Part shown: positions 35,054 through 44,282 of the stretch, piece by piece | Layout of the letters: each line of letters begins with the position of its first letter | How positions within the stretch are numbered: position 1 is the stretch's first letter | Origin: JAZKDW01 sp040387375 | Lineage (GTDB): Bacteria > Pseudomonadota > Gammaproteobacteria > Burkholderiales > Burkholderiaceae_D | Direction: 5' to 3' | DNA length: 64,000 nucleotides | Assembly: GCA_040387375.1 (NCBI GenBank) | Contig: JAZKDW010000011.1 | Span: 62,001 to 126,000, forward strand | Translations under genes and position numbers: made by a program | The notes under the pieces: model-generated | Told to the model about the DNA's origin: nothing | The model's input: only the letters and a program-made list of their open reading frames with translations | Database searches by the model: none

Positions 35054-35558
35054 GGTCCACCGTCAGGGAAAATCGGCCGTCGTCGGCACGTTGCAGTACA
35101 AGTGACTGGTCATCGGCAACCATGATCGTGCTAGCCACAAAATCGGCCGCGATCGGCAGCTCGCGCCCGCCACGATCGATCAGCGCCGCCAGCATGATTT
35201 TTGCGGGGCGTCCGTAGTCGAACAATTCATTGATGGCGGCACGGGTGGTGCGGCCGGTGTAGAGCACGTCGTCGACCAGCAGGATGGTCGCGCCGTCGAC
35301 ATCGAAGGGGATCTGGCTGGGCTTGACGTCGGCATGCAAGCCTTTTTGCGCATAATCGTCGCGGTAAAAGGAGACGTCGATGAAACCCAGGCGCTCCTTG
35401 AGCTGCAGTTCGGCCGCCAGCCGCTCGGCCAGCCACGCGCCGCCCGAATAGATGCCGACGATCGCGACATTGTCGGCCTGCGCCAGGCCGTTCTTGACTT
35501 GCTTTGCGAGCACCTGGTACAGGGCTTCGGCATCGAGTTTAGGTGTCGGCATATTCAT
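35046..35558 (-). CDS. pyrR: PyrR-type uracil phosphoribosyltransferase / pyrimidine regulator
   Basis: A 170-residue type I phosphoribosyltransferase. The PRPP motif is ILLVDDVLYTGRTTRAAI, and the N-terminal GIYSGGAWLAERL and the RGGRELPI loop match PyrR. In Gram-positive bacteria PyrR controls attenuation; in proteobacteria the protein may act mainly as an enzyme, and no attenuator hairpin is evident upstream here. It overlaps ruvX by about 20 bases and pyrB by 8. Confidence 0.92.
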   Translation of the reverse strand: MNMPTPKLDAEALYQVLAKQVKNGLAQADNVAIVGIYSGGAWLAERLAAELQLKERLGFIDVSFYRDDYAQKGLHADVKPSQIPFDVDGATILLVDDVLYTGRTTRAAINELFDYGRPAKIMLAALIDRGGRELPIAADFVASTIMVADDQSLVLQRADDGRFSLTVDHA

Positions 35559-35928
35559 CGAAATATTGTTGCAGGATTATCGCAGCAGCTTTTGCATCAA
35601 TCAAATCGCCGCGTTGGTGGGGAATCACAGCGGATGAGTATCGTTCATCCACCAGCACGGTGGCAAGATCAAACCGTCCATGCAGCTGATTTGCAAAACG
35701 CCGGCAGCGCACGGTCATCTCGTGCTCGGCGCCATCCGGATGACGCGGCAGACCGACGACACAAATCGCCGGCTGCCATTCCTTTACCAGCTCCGCAATC
35801 GTGGTAAATTTTGCATCATTGGTAGCTGCACTGATGATCGTCAGCGGCTGCGCCTGCCGGATCACGGTATTGCCTACTGCGACGCCGATGCGTTTCAAGC
35901 CAAAATCAAACGCCAGCACCGTCTTCAC
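35539..35928 (-). CDS. ruvX: Putative pre-16S rRNA nuclease / Holliday junction resolvase-like YqgF
   Basis: A 129-residue RNase H-fold protein: VLAFDFGLKRIGVAVGN contains the first catalytic Asp, ICVVGLPRHPDG the substrate loop, and VDERYSSAVI and DLIDAKAAAIIL the later Glu and Asp. YqgF proteins process the 5' end of 16S rRNA. The start is a GTG at 35926-35928, 12 bases after the yqgE stop. The overlap with pyrR suggests coupled translation. Confidence 0.92.
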   Translation of the reverse strand: MKTVLAFDFGLKRIGVAVGNTVIRQAQPLTIISAATNDAKFTTIAELVKEWQPAICVVGLPRHPDGAEHEMTVRCRRFANQLHGRFDLATVLVDERYSSAVIPHQRGDLIDAKAAAIILQQYFDEYADT

Positions 35929-35940
35929 CGGGCTGCCTTG

Positions 35941-36627
35941 TCACGCATGACCCGCCTCGCCGGTCAGCATCATGGGATCGATGCCCAGCAATTTTATGGC
36001 GGCGTTGAAGCGCTCTTCTATCGGCAAGTCAAAAATGATGCCGGCATCGGCCTGCACGGTCAGCCAGCCGTTTTTTGCAATTTCCTCTTCCAGTTGTCCG
36101 GCGCTCCAGCCCGCGCAACCGAGGCTGACCAGAATCCGGCGCGGCCCCTCGCCCGCGGCTACCGCTTCCAGCACGTCCTTGGAGGTGGTGAGTGAAATAT
36201 CGTCCGTCACTTTCATCATCGACGAAAACTGGCCCGGCGGCGCATGGAGCACAAAACCGCGCTCGACTTGCACCGGGCCGCCGTACATGACCGGGCTGGC
36301 GGAGATCGGCATCCGGCCGGGGATGATTTCAAGGTCAAGATCGATGCGCTCGAACAGCACGTCCATTGTCATGTCGGTCGGCTTGTTGATGATCACGCCG
36401 AGCGCGCCGTTGGCGTTATGCTCACAGACGTACACCACCGAGCCGCCGAATGTCGGATCGAGCATCATCGGCATCGCGATCAAAAAATGATTGGAAAAAT
36501 TCAGTTCAGGTGTGGTCAAAGTATCGGGAGAACCGGAAAAATTGGGCGCCTTCTGGTCAGTACCAGCTTGCGGGGCAGATTTGCAGGTCTTGCCCTGCTG
36601 TTTGCCTTGCTTGGCCATGGCGGTCAT
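35941..36627 (-). CDS. yqgE: UPF0301 family protein YqgE/AlgH
   Basis: About 228 residues. The conserved core begins LNFSNHFLIAMPMMLDPTFGGSV (in two overlapping parts) and includes ALGVIINKPTDM and the late LGCAGWSAGQLEEE. The biochemical role of the family is unsettled. A Lys/Gln-rich N-terminal extension of about 40 residues precedes the core, so the start is uncertain: ATG at 36627 is used, ATG at 36618 or a GTG at 36684 are possible. It is the first gene of the yqgE-ruvX-pyr operon and is divergent from phr. Confidence 0.88.
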   Translation of the reverse strand: MTAMAKQGKQQGKTCKSAPQAGTDQKAPNFSGSPDTLTTPELNFSNHFLIAMPMMLDPTFGGSVVYVCEHNANGALGVIINKPTDMTMDVLFERIDLDLEIIPGRMPISASPVMYGGPVQVERGFVLHAPPGQFSSMMKVTDDISLTTSKDVLEAVAAGEGPRRILVSLGCAGWSAGQLEEEIAKNGWLTVQADAGIIFDLPIEERFNAAIKLLGIDPMMLTGEAGHA

Positions 36628-36751
36628 TTTATCAGTTTTAGGCGGTTTCACCCCGCGTCGCCGGACTGCCGTGATAGCAAACACACAAATCTGTCATGAT
36701 GTGGCCGGTTAGCCTGCCCACGTCCCCGAACACTTGAAGCAATGATGAGTC

Positions 36752-38260
36752 ATGACCCAATTTAACAAGTCCCTGGTCTGGTTTCGCCGCGATTTGCGCA
36801 ATTTTGACCACACCGCGCTGTCGCAGGCGCTGCAGCAAAGCCGCACCGTGTACTGCGCATTCATCTTTGACAAGGAAATCCTGCAACCCTTGCTGGACAA
36901 GGGGCTGAAGGCGGATCGCCGTGTTGAATTCATTCATGCCAGCATCATCGAACTGGATGCCGAACTGCGCGCCATCGGCGGCTTTCTGATTGTCCGCCAT
37001 GCCGCGGCAACAACAGCCATCCCGGCGCTGGCTGCCGAACTCGGTGTCGATGCCGTATTTGCCAACCATGATTACGAGCCGGCGGCGATCGCACGCGATG
37101 GTCGGATTGCCGCAACGCTGGCGGCGGCCGGACGCACGCTGCAGACGTTCAAGGATCAGGTCATTTTCGAGAAAGAGGAAGTGCTGTCGCTGGCCGGACG
37201 GCCCTTTTCCGTTTTCACGCCGTACAAGAATGCCTGGCTGAAGAGACTGCAGGCAGAGCCGCATGAGCGATTCAACGAGTTGCACCTGGCGCCGCATCCG
37301 GTAGAACAACATGCGGCGCGGCTGGCGCCACCCATGGCAGGCGAGGCAGCGCCGCCGTCACTGGCGGCATTGGGTTTCGAGAAAACCAACCTGGCGGCGT
37401 TGCATATTCCAACCGGCATGTCGGGAGGACAAACCCTGATCGATGACTTCGTGCTGCGTATCGCGCAGTATGGCAACACCCGTGATTTTCCTGCGGTAAA
37501 GGGGCCTTCTTACCTGTCGGTCCACTTGCGCTTCGGCACCGTGTCGATCAGGTCACTGGTGCGGCGCGCGCTGGAGACCATACAATCCGGCGAAGGCGGC
37601 GCCGGCGCGCCGGTCTGGTTGTCGGAACTGATCTGGCGCGATTTTTATTTCATGATCCTGCATCATCATCCGCATGTCGCGGAGCGTGCATTCAAACCGG
37701 AGTACGACAAGATTCAATGGGAGTCCGGTCCCGCCGCGCAAGCGCTGTTCCAGGCATGGTGTGATGGCCGCACCGGTTTTCCGCTGGTGGATGCGGCGAT
37801 GAGCCAGCTGAACCAGACCGGCTACATGCATAACCGCTTGCGCATGGTGACGGCCAGCTTCCTGATCAAGGATCTCGGAATTGACTGGCGCTGGGGGGAA
37901 CGTTATTTTGCGGAACAACTGAATGACTTCGATCTGTCGGCAAATAACGGCGGCTGGCAATGGGCCGCGTCATCGGGCTGCGACGCACAACCGTATTTCC
38001 GGATTTTCAATCCGGTCACACAATCGGAAAAATTTGATCCCGAAGGCAAGTTCATTCGCCGTTACCTGCCGCAACTGGCCAGGCTGGACAACAGGAAAAT
38101 GCACGCGCCATGGCGGCTGACCGCCGCCGAACTGGCGCTGGCCGGGGTCACACTGGGCGGGAACTATCCTGCTCCCATCGTCCTGCATGAGGAAGCGCGC
38201 TTGCGTACGCTTGCCCGCTACGCAGTGGTGAAAAAAGTGGCCGAATCTTCAGACGGATAG
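36752..38260 (+). CDS. phr: Deoxyribodipyrimidine photolyase
   Basis: Blue-light repair enzyme that splits cyclobutane pyrimidine dimers. The 502-residue protein has the N-terminal antenna domain (SLVWFRRDLRNFDHTAL) and the C-terminal FAD domain with FPAVKGPSYLSVHLRFGTVS, WQWAASSGCDAQPYFRIFNP and MHNRLRMVTASFL, all diagnostic of class I photolyases. It stands alone, divergent from yqgE, and converges on the meta-cleavage operon with only 18 bases between the stops. Confidence 0.95.
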   Translation: MTQFNKSLVWFRRDLRNFDHTALSQALQQSRTVYCAFIFDKEILQPLLDKGLKADRRVEFIHASIIELDAELRAIGGFLIVRHAAATTAIPALAAELGVDAVFANHDYEPAAIARDGRIAATLAAAGRTLQTFKDQVIFEKEEVLSLAGRPFSVFTPYKNAWLKRLQAEPHERFNELHLAPHPVEQHAARLAPPMAGEAAPPSLAALGFEKTNLAALHIPTGMSGGQTLIDDFVLRIAQYGNTRDFPAVKGPSYLSVHLRFGTVSIRSLVRRALETIQSGEGGAGAPVWLSELIWRDFYFMILHHHPHVAERAFKPEYDKIQWESGPAAQALFQAWCDGRTGFPLVDAAMSQLNQTGYMHNRLRMVTASFLIKDLGIDWRWGERYFAEQLNDFDLSANNGGWQWAASSGCDAQPYFRIFNPVTQSEKFDPEGKFIRRYLPQLARLDNRKMHAPWRLTAAELALAGVTLGGNYPAPIVLHEEARLRTLARYAVVKKVAESSDG

Positions 38261-38278
38261 GGCCGCTGCAGAAAAGCG

Positions 38279-39298
38279 CTATTTGCTCCGTGCTTTTTGC
38301 AGCAGATCCAGCGCGACGTCGACGATCATGTCTTCCTGTCCGCCCACCATGCGACGGCGCCCAAGTTCAACCAGGATGTCGAGCGTTTTGACCCCGTATT
38401 TTTCTGCCGCCACTTCGGAATGGCGCAGAAAGCTGGAGTAGACACCGGCATAACCAAGCGCCAGCGTTTCCCGGTCAACCCGCACCGGCCTGTCCTGCAT
38501 GGGGCGCACGATATCGTCGGCCGCATCCATCAGCTTGAACAGATCGCAGCCATGGTTCCAGCCCATGCGGTCAGCCGCGGCGATAAACACTTCCAGCGGC
38601 GCATTGCCGGCGCCCGCCCCCATGCCGGCGAGACTGGCGTCAACCCGGTCACACCCTTCCTCCACGGCGACGATGGAATTGGCGACCCCGAGGCTGAGGT
38701 TGTGATGTGCATGCATGCCGGTCTCGGTCTCGGGCTTGAGCACGTCCTTGAACGCGCGGAAGCGGTCGCGCACGTCGTTCATGTTCATCGCCCCGCCGGA
38801 GTCGGCCATGTAGCAGCAGGTCGCGCCGTAGCTCTCCATCAGCTTGGCCTGCTGGGCCAGGCCCTGGGGCGTTTGCATGTGGCTCATCATCAGGAAACCC
38901 ACCGCCTCCATGCCCAGATTGCGGGCGTATTCGATGTGCTGCCTGGAGACATCGGCCTCGGTGCAGTGGGTGGCCACACGCACGGTGCGGACACCGGCGT
39001 CATAGGCCGCCTTCAGGTCGTGCACGGTGCCGATGCCCGGGATCAGGAGGGTGGTGATGCGCGCATGCTTGACCACGCTGGCGACGGCTTCGATCCACTC
39101 GACGTCGGTATGGGCGCCGAAGCCGTAGTTGAAGCTGCCGCCTTGCAGGCCGTCGCCGTGCGCCACTTCGATGGAATCGACCTTGGCCTCATCGAGCGCC
39201 CTGGCAATCGCCTTGGCCTGTTCGAGGCTGTACTGATGGCGGATGGCGTGGCTGCCGTCGCGCAGGGTGACGTCGGAGATATAGAGTTTTTTCTTCAT
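38279..39298 (-). CDS. dmpG: 4-hydroxy-2-oxovalerate aldolase
   Basis: Splits 4-hydroxy-2-oxovalerate into pyruvate and acetaldehyde, the last carbon-carbon cleavage of the meta pathway. The 339-residue TIM-barrel protein of the DRE family has ISDVTLRDGSHAIRH, DSIEVAHGDGLQG and GMHAHHNLSLGVANS (metal ligands). The ATG at 39296-39298 is chosen since it precedes the conserved KKKLYISD; the frame extends a little further upstream. It forms a channelling complex with the acetaldehyde dehydrogenase encoded just before it. Confidence 0.95.
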   Translation of the reverse strand: MKKKLYISDVTLRDGSHAIRHQYSLEQAKAIARALDEAKVDSIEVAHGDGLQGGSFNYGFGAHTDVEWIEAVASVVKHARITTLLIPGIGTVHDLKAAYDAGVRTVRVATHCTEADVSRQHIEYARNLGMEAVGFLMMSHMQTPQGLAQQAKLMESYGATCCYMADSGGAMNMNDVRDRFRAFKDVLKPETETGMHAHHNLSLGVANSIVAVEEGCDRVDASLAGMGAGAGNAPLEVFIAAADRMGWNHGCDLFKLMDAADDIVRPMQDRPVRVDRETLALGYAGVYSSFLRHSEVAAEKYGVKTLDILVELGRRRMVGGQEDMIVDVALDLLQKARSK

Positions 39299-39312
39299 GT
39301 TGTGCTCTCCTG

Positions 39313-40260
39313 TCAGGCCGAAGTTTTTTCGGCGACGTGCTCGGCGCACGCAAGTGCGGCGCTGGTCATGATGTCGAGGTTGCCGGCATATGCAGGCAGG
39401 TAATGCGCAGCGCCTTCGACCTCGAGGAAAATGCTGACCTTCAGGCCGGCGAGCTTGCCGACGCCGGGAATATTCAACGGCTGTCCGGCATCGATCAGGT
39501 CGAACTGCACTGCCTGCTTGAGACGATAGCCCGGCACATAAGCCTGCACATCGCGCACCATCCTGGCAACCGATTCAACGATCTGGCGTTTGGTCTGTTC
39601 CATGTCGGCGCCGGAATCAGCCAGGCAATACACGGTGTCGCGCATGATCAGCGGCGGCTCGGCCGGGTTCATCACGATGATCGCCTTGCCGCGGGTAGCG
39701 CCGCCGACCGTCTCGATTGCCTTGGAAGTGGTTTCAGTGAACTCGTCGATATTGGCGCGTGTGCCTGGACCGGCCGACTTGCTGGCGATCGACGCGACGA
39801 TCTCGCCGTAATGCACCCTGGTCACGCGCGATACTGCCGCCACCATCGGGATCGTCGCCTGGCCACCGCAGGTGACCATGTTCAGGTTGAGCGCGTCTTC
39901 ATGCGCGCTCAGGTTCACCACCGGCACGCAGTACGGACCGATTGCGGCAGGCGTCAGATCGATGATGCGGATGCCTGGCTTGTGGCGGCGCAGGAATGCG
40001 TCATTTTTCACATGGGCGGCGGCGCTGGTGGCATCGAACACGATGTCGATGTCGCCGAATTCCGGCATGTTGACCAGGCCTTCGACACCGTCGTGCGTGG
40101 TGGCGACGCCCATGCGCTGGGCGCGGGCCAGTCCGTCGGAGGCGGCATCGATGCCGACCATCACCCCCATCGCAACCGATTTCCCATTGCGCAGGATCTT
40201 GATCATCAGGTCGGTGCCGATATTGCCGGAACCGATGATGGCAGCTTTAAGTGTGGACAC
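39313..40260 (-). CDS. dmpF: Acetaldehyde dehydrogenase (acylating)
   Basis: Oxidises acetaldehyde to acetyl-CoA with NAD and CoA. KAAIIGSGNIGTDLMIKIL is the NAD site, VTCGGQATIPMV contains the catalytic Cys, and GPGTRANIDEFTETT is conserved in the family. The start is a GTG at 40258-40260 with AGGAA 6 bases upstream, giving 315 residues; no better ATG is near. It lies 14 bases before dmpG. Confidence 0.94.
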   Translation of the reverse strand: MSTLKAAIIGSGNIGTDLMIKILRNGKSVAMGVMVGIDAASDGLARAQRMGVATTHDGVEGLVNMPEFGDIDIVFDATSAAAHVKNDAFLRRHKPGIRIIDLTPAAIGPYCVPVVNLSAHEDALNLNMVTCGGQATIPMVAAVSRVTRVHYGEIVASIASKSAGPGTRANIDEFTETTSKAIETVGGATRGKAIIVMNPAEPPLIMRDTVYCLADSGADMEQTKRQIVESVARMVRDVQAYVPGYRLKQAVQFDLIDAGQPLNIPGVGKLAGLKVSIFLEVEGAAHYLPAYAGNLDIMTSAALACAEHVAEKTSA

Positions 40261-40291
40261 AGTGATTTCCTTGATGAATGATGCGGCAGGT

Positions 40292-40483
40292 TCAGCGGCC
40301 GAGCGACTTTGCAGTCTTGCCGCCGATGCCCCAATGAGTGCTCGGCAATTCCTCGACCAGCACGCGGATTGTCTCGACCGGTGCGCCAATGCTGCGGTGG
40401 ATCGCATCGGTGACTTCGTGAATCATGGCTTCGATCTGCTCCGGCGAACGGCCTTCGATGATCGAAATCTGGGCGAATGGCAT
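40292..40483 (-). CDS. dmpI: 4-oxalocrotonate tautomerase
   Basis: A 63-residue tautomerase converting 2-hydroxymuconate to 4-oxalocrotonate. After removal of Met the N-terminal Pro is the catalytic base (MPFAQISIIEGRSPEQ), and Arg residues at about 11 and 39 (ETIRVLVEE) are in place. The size is exactly that of the hexameric 4-OT family. It lies between the decarboxylase and dehydrogenase genes. Confidence 0.93.
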   Translation of the reverse strand: MPFAQISIIEGRSPEQIEAMIHEVTDAIHRSIGAPVETIRVLVEELPSTHWGIGGKTAKSLGR

Positions 40484-40507
40484 GGGGTCTCCGTTTTTGT
40501 ATGAGGG

Positions 40508-41296
40508 TTAGATGAAGCGCAGCGATAACGAGCCGAGATGCTGATATCGGACGGTGATGTTGTCGCCTTTGGCAACTGAGATGGCTTCGGTGACGCCACC
40601 CGTCAGGATCAGCGTGCCGGCCGGGATTTCCTCGCCGCGCGCGCCGAGCATGTTGGCCAGCATCGCGACGCTTTGCGCCGGATGCCCCAGCACCGCCGAG
40701 CCGGCGGCAGTTGCCACAACAACGCCGTTTTTTTCCATCACCACACCGAGGTTTTTCAGGTCCAGGTCCATCGCATTGCACGACCTGCCGCCCACCACAA
40801 AGCGGGCCGCCGAAGTGTTATCGGCGATCACGCTCTTCATGTCGAAGTTGAAATTCTTGTAGCGCGAGTCAATGACCTCCACCGCAGGCAGCACAAAATC
40901 CGTGGCTGCCAGCACGTCGCCAATGTGGCAGCCAGGGCCACGCAGCGCGACCCGGGTAACAAAAGCGATCTCGGCTTCCACCTTGGGATGGATCAGGCCT
41001 TTGGTGTCGCACTCGCCGCCATCGGCAACTACGCCGTAATCGGTCAGAAAGCCGCGCACCGGATCAACCACGCCCATCTGCTTCATCTTGGCGAGCGAGG
41101 TCAGTCCCATCTTGAGGCCGACTATGCGCGTGCCGCGTGCCTGCTTGATTGCGCGAATCGCATCCTGGATCGCATACGCGTCGTCCCAGTCCAGCTCGGG
41201 ATGATCATCGGTGATCTTGCTCACCTCCTCGCATTGCATTTCAGCGCGGTCGAGATGCTGCGCGAGCTTTTGTATCGTTGTTTTATCGAGAGCCAT
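40508..41296 (-). CDS. dmpH: 4-oxalocrotonate decarboxylase
   Basis: Decarboxylates 4-oxalocrotonate to 2-oxopent-4-enoate. The 262-residue protein of the hydratase/decarboxylase family has GLKMGLTSLAKMKQMG, VEAEIAFVTRVAL and LGHPAQSVAMLANML. It resembles the hydratase encoded immediately upstream; the LTSLAKMKQMGV form and gene order indicate the decarboxylase. The two proteins form a complex in characterised pathways. Spacing to the hydratase gene is 9 bases. Confidence 0.92.
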   Translation of the reverse strand: MALDKTTIQKLAQHLDRAEMQCEEVSKITDDHPELDWDDAYAIQDAIRAIKQARGTRIVGLKMGLTSLAKMKQMGVVDPVRGFLTDYGVVADGGECDTKGLIHPKVEAEIAFVTRVALRGPGCHIGDVLAATDFVLPAVEVIDSRYKNFNFDMKSVIADNTSAARFVVGGRSCNAMDLDLKNLGVVMEKNGVVVATAAGSAVLGHPAQSVAMLANMLGARGEEIPAGTLILTGGVTEAISVAKGDNITVRYQHLGSLSLRFI

Positions 41297-41305
41297 GTTA
41301 TTCCT

Positions 41306-42091
41306 TTAGACGAAATGCACGCCGGCCGAACCGATGCCGCCGAAGCTCACGCGCAGGTTATCGCCGGCCTTGACCGGCACCATCGCGGCCAGCGATCCGG
41401 ACAGGATCACTTCTCCCGCGCGCAGCGGAATGCCGCGCCGTCCCAGCTCATTCGCCAGCCAAGCAACCGCGTTGAGCGGATGACCGAGCGCCGCGGCACC
41501 GGCGCCGGTGGCGACGATCTCACCGTTTTTTTCCAGCGTCATGCCGACCACGGACAGATCGATCTTGCGCGGATCCGCGGTAGCATCGCCTAACACGAAT
41601 GCAGCGGAGGAACCGTTATCGGCGACCGTGTCCTGGATCTTGATTTTCCAGTCGCGGATGCGGGAATCGACGATCTCGAAGCAAGGCAATACATATTCGG
41701 TAGCGCGCAGCACATCCGCGTTGGTAATGCCGGGGCCGAGCAGGTCGTGTCTGAGCACGAACGCGATCTCGCCTTCCGCTCTGGGGGCGATCATTGAATT
41801 GGCAGCAATGGCAGCGCCGTCGGGATAGACCATGCCGGACGTCAGATGACCGAAGTCCGGCTGGTTGACCTTGAGCATGTCCATCACTGCCTGGCTGGTG
41901 ACGCCGATCTTCTTGCCGATGATACGTTCACCGGTGGCGGCCAGCCTGAGTTCGACCATGCGCAACTGAATGCCGTAGGCGTCGTCGATACTGATGTCCG
42001 GATCTGTTTCGGTCAGGGGGGCGATCGCCACACGCTCGACGAGCGCCTTGTACAAGGCATCGCCATGCTGCTGGATTTTTTGAGGGGTCAT
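41306..42091 (-). CDS. dmpE: 2-oxopent-4-enoate hydratase
   Basis: Adds water to 2-oxopent-4-enoate to give 4-hydroxy-2-oxovalerate. 261 residues: IGKKIGVTSQAVMDML, the metal site in RAEGEIAFVLRHDL, and LGHPLNAVAWLANEL. It is a paralogue of the decarboxylase next to it, as always in these pathways. GAGAAALGHP and GEVILSGSL match DmpE/XylJ. Confidence 0.92.
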   Translation of the reverse strand: MTPQKIQQHGDALYKALVERVAIAPLTETDPDISIDDAYGIQLRMVELRLAATGERIIGKKIGVTSQAVMDMLKVNQPDFGHLTSGMVYPDGAAIAANSMIAPRAEGEIAFVLRHDLLGPGITNADVLRATEYVLPCFEIVDSRIRDWKIKIQDTVADNGSSAAFVLGDATADPRKIDLSVVGMTLEKNGEIVATGAGAAALGHPLNAVAWLANELGRRGIPLRAGEVILSGSLAAMVPVKAGDNLRVSFGGIGSAGVHFV

Positions 42092-42102
42092 TTTATTCAG
42101 CC

Positions 42103-43557
42103 TTATAGTTTGATACAGACGTTACGCAATTCCGTGTAGAACTCGAGCGAATGAACACCGCCTTCACGGCCGATACCTGACTGTTTGGCGCCGCCGAATG
42201 CTGTACGCAGGTCGCGCAGGAACCAGGAGTTGACCCAGCAGATGCCGACATCGAGCATACTGCCCAAGCGATGTGCGACACCGAGATTCTGTGTCCACAC
42301 GCTTGCCGCGAGACCGTAAGGAGTCGCATTGGCCAGCGCAAGCACTTCTTCTTCCGTGTCGAATGGCGCGATATGGCAGCACGGACCAAAGATCTCTTCG
42401 CGGATCACGGCTGAACTTTCGGGCAGGCCGGTCCAGATGGTGGGCTGGATCCAGGCACCCTCGGCAAGTTCCGCCGGCATCGCCGGCACACCGCCGCCGG
42501 TGACGATCGTCGCCCCCTGCGTTTTTGCCAATTCAAAATAGTGAAGCACTTTTTTGCGGTGCTCGAGTGAGACCAGGGGACCGAAGTTCACGCCGGGCGC
42601 AGTCGGATGGCCGATCTTGAATGCTTCGGCGCGCTCCTTGAGGGCCGCCACGAAGCGCTCGAAAATCGGCCGCTGCACGTAGACCCGTTCGGTGCCGAGG
42701 CAGACCTGGCCACTGTTCTCGAAGGTCGCCCGCGCAATGCCGGCGACTGCCTTGTCGAAGTCGGCGTCAGCAAACACGATGCCGGGATTTTTGCCGCCCA
42801 GCTCGAGCGATACCGGGCGCACGCCGTTGGCGGCGGCCTTCATGATTGCCTCGCCGGTGCTGGTCTCGCCGGTGAATGTGATGCCGTCGACCTGCGGATG
42901 GGAAGTCAGGAATTCGCCAGCCGACTCGGGACCAAATCCATGCACCACGTTGAAGACGCCGGGCGGCACGCCGACTTCGTTCATCACTTCGCCCAACAAG
43001 GTGGTGGTGGCAGGTGTTTCTTCAGATGGCTTGACGACGACCGTGTTGCCGCATGCGAGCGCGGGGCCGACCTTCCATGTCATCAGCAGCAGCGGCAGGT
43101 TCCACGGACACACGACGCCGATCACACCCCGTGGCGTGCGCACGGTGTAATTCAGCGCGCGGCCATTGTCGGGTGTATCCATCGCAAAATTTTCGCCGGG
43201 CACATTGCGGATCAGGTCGGCAAACACCTTGAAATTGGCGGCGCCGCGCGGAATGTCCAGATGACTGGCCAGCGAGTAAGGTTTGCCGGTATCGGCGATC
43301 TCGGCGGCGATGAATTCTTCCGCGCGGCGCAGGATGCCGTTGGCAATCGCATGCAGCATGTCGGCCCGTTCCTGCACCTTCATCTTGCCCCACGGCCCGC
43401 TCAATGCGGCGCGCGCCGCCTTGACCGCGGCGTCAACATCCTGCCGGCTCGCTTCATGCACCATGCCGACCAGGCTGTTGTCGGCGGGATTGCGCTTTTC
43501 AAATGTTTTGGCGGAAGCGACCCACTGGCCGTTGATGAAATTTTTAAAATCAGTCAT
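42103..43557 (-). CDS. dmpC: 2-hydroxymuconic semialdehyde dehydrogenase
   Basis: Oxidises 2-hydroxymuconic semialdehyde to 2-hydroxymuconate with NAD. The 484-residue aldehyde dehydrogenase has FINGQWVASAKTFEKRNPAD, the Glu in SLELGGKNPGIV and the catalytic Cys in FENSGQVCLGTERVYV. The ATG at 43555-43557 starts the conserved MTDFKNFINGQW; the longer frame overlaps the upstream gene. No hydrolase (dmpD) is present, so only the dehydrogenase branch is encoded here. Confidence 0.93.
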   Translation of the reverse strand: MTDFKNFINGQWVASAKTFEKRNPADNSLVGMVHEASRQDVDAAVKAARAALSGPWGKMKVQERADMLHAIANGILRRAEEFIAAEIADTGKPYSLASHLDIPRGAANFKVFADLIRNVPGENFAMDTPDNGRALNYTVRTPRGVIGVVCPWNLPLLLMTWKVGPALACGNTVVVKPSEETPATTTLLGEVMNEVGVPPGVFNVVHGFGPESAGEFLTSHPQVDGITFTGETSTGEAIMKAAANGVRPVSLELGGKNPGIVFADADFDKAVAGIARATFENSGQVCLGTERVYVQRPIFERFVAALKERAEAFKIGHPTAPGVNFGPLVSLEHRKKVLHYFELAKTQGATIVTGGGVPAMPAELAEGAWIQPTIWTGLPESSAVIREEIFGPCCHIAPFDTEEEVLALANATPYGLAASVWTQNLGVAHRLGSMLDVGICWVNSWFLRDLRTAFGGAKQSGIGREGGVHSLEFYTELRNVCIKL

Positions 43558-43574
43558 TTTCTTTTCTCTGCTTG

Positions 43575-44282
43575 TCAAATCAGGCCTGCGGCTTCCGGAT
43601 CGCCGGCCGTAAGGTATTCCCACATCCGTTCATAGATCCGTCCGGTGCCGACCGCGCGCATGAGCGCTTCCTCTGGCGACAGCACGGGTCCGCTTTCTGC
43701 CAGGCCCGCGCTGCGCAACTGCAGTTCAATCCGGGCTGCGTCTTCCAGATACCAGGTCAGGACAACTGCCTGTTCGAGCGTGGGCGCAGCAACCACCGCG
43801 CCATTGCCGCGCATGACCACCGCCGGCTGTGTGCCCAGCGTCTGCGCCACCCCCGCCGCCTGTGCTTCGGTACGCACCAGTTGCGGATCGTCCCAGAGCG
43901 GGACGCCGGGCGAAAAATAGGAACCCATGCCATGCCGCGGACTGGGTGTCACGCGGGCGGCGGAAAGCGTCATCACATCGCGCGGCATGCTGCGCACGAT
44001 GCCGCCGATGTCGGGCCGGCTGCGATAAATCTGCTGATGAATCCGCACCTCGCCCAGCACACCATCCGGCAGATCGCCATGGACAGCAACGACCGTGCCG
44101 TCTTCAAGAGGCGCGATCAGGCTCATCGGCCTGGCGGCGCAGACCAGGAACCGCTCTGCATCAAGACGCATGCTGCAATGGCCATAGGCGTGCACCAGGT
44201 TGGCCCTTGCCAGCGCCCGCGCCGCAACACGCACGAGGCACTGCTGACGCGCGTCGGTTTTTGTGGAAACTGTTGCCGTCAT
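43575..44282 (-). CDS. Class II aldolase/adducin-fold decarboxylase, CmtD/DhbB-like
   Basis: A 235-residue class II aldolase-fold protein. AYGHCSMRLDAERFLV and GEVRIHQQIYRSRPD follow the family, but the usual zinc motif HTH is replaced by RSM in GGIVRSMPRDVM. The later GVPLWDDPQLVR and AVVMRGNGAVV are typical of the subgroup that decarboxylates carboxylated ring-cleavage products or dihydroxyphthalates (CmtD and PhtC types). Its place directly after the extradiol dioxygenase suggests it turns 2-hydroxy-3-carboxymuconic semialdehyde into 2-hydroxymuconic semialdehyde. The ATG at 44280-44282 overlaps the dioxygenase stop. Activity is inferred. Confidence 0.72.
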   Translation of the reverse strand: MTATVSTKTDARQQCLVRVAARALARANLVHAYGHCSMRLDAERFLVCAARPMSLIAPLEDGTVVAVHGDLPDGVLGEVRIHQQIYRSRPDIGGIVRSMPRDVMTLSAARVTPSPRHGMGSYFSPGVPLWDDPQLVRTEAQAAGVAQTLGTQPAVVMRGNGAVVAAPTLEQAVVLTWYLEDAARIELQLRSAGLAESGPVLSPEEALMRAVGTGRIYERMWEYLTAGDPEAAGLI

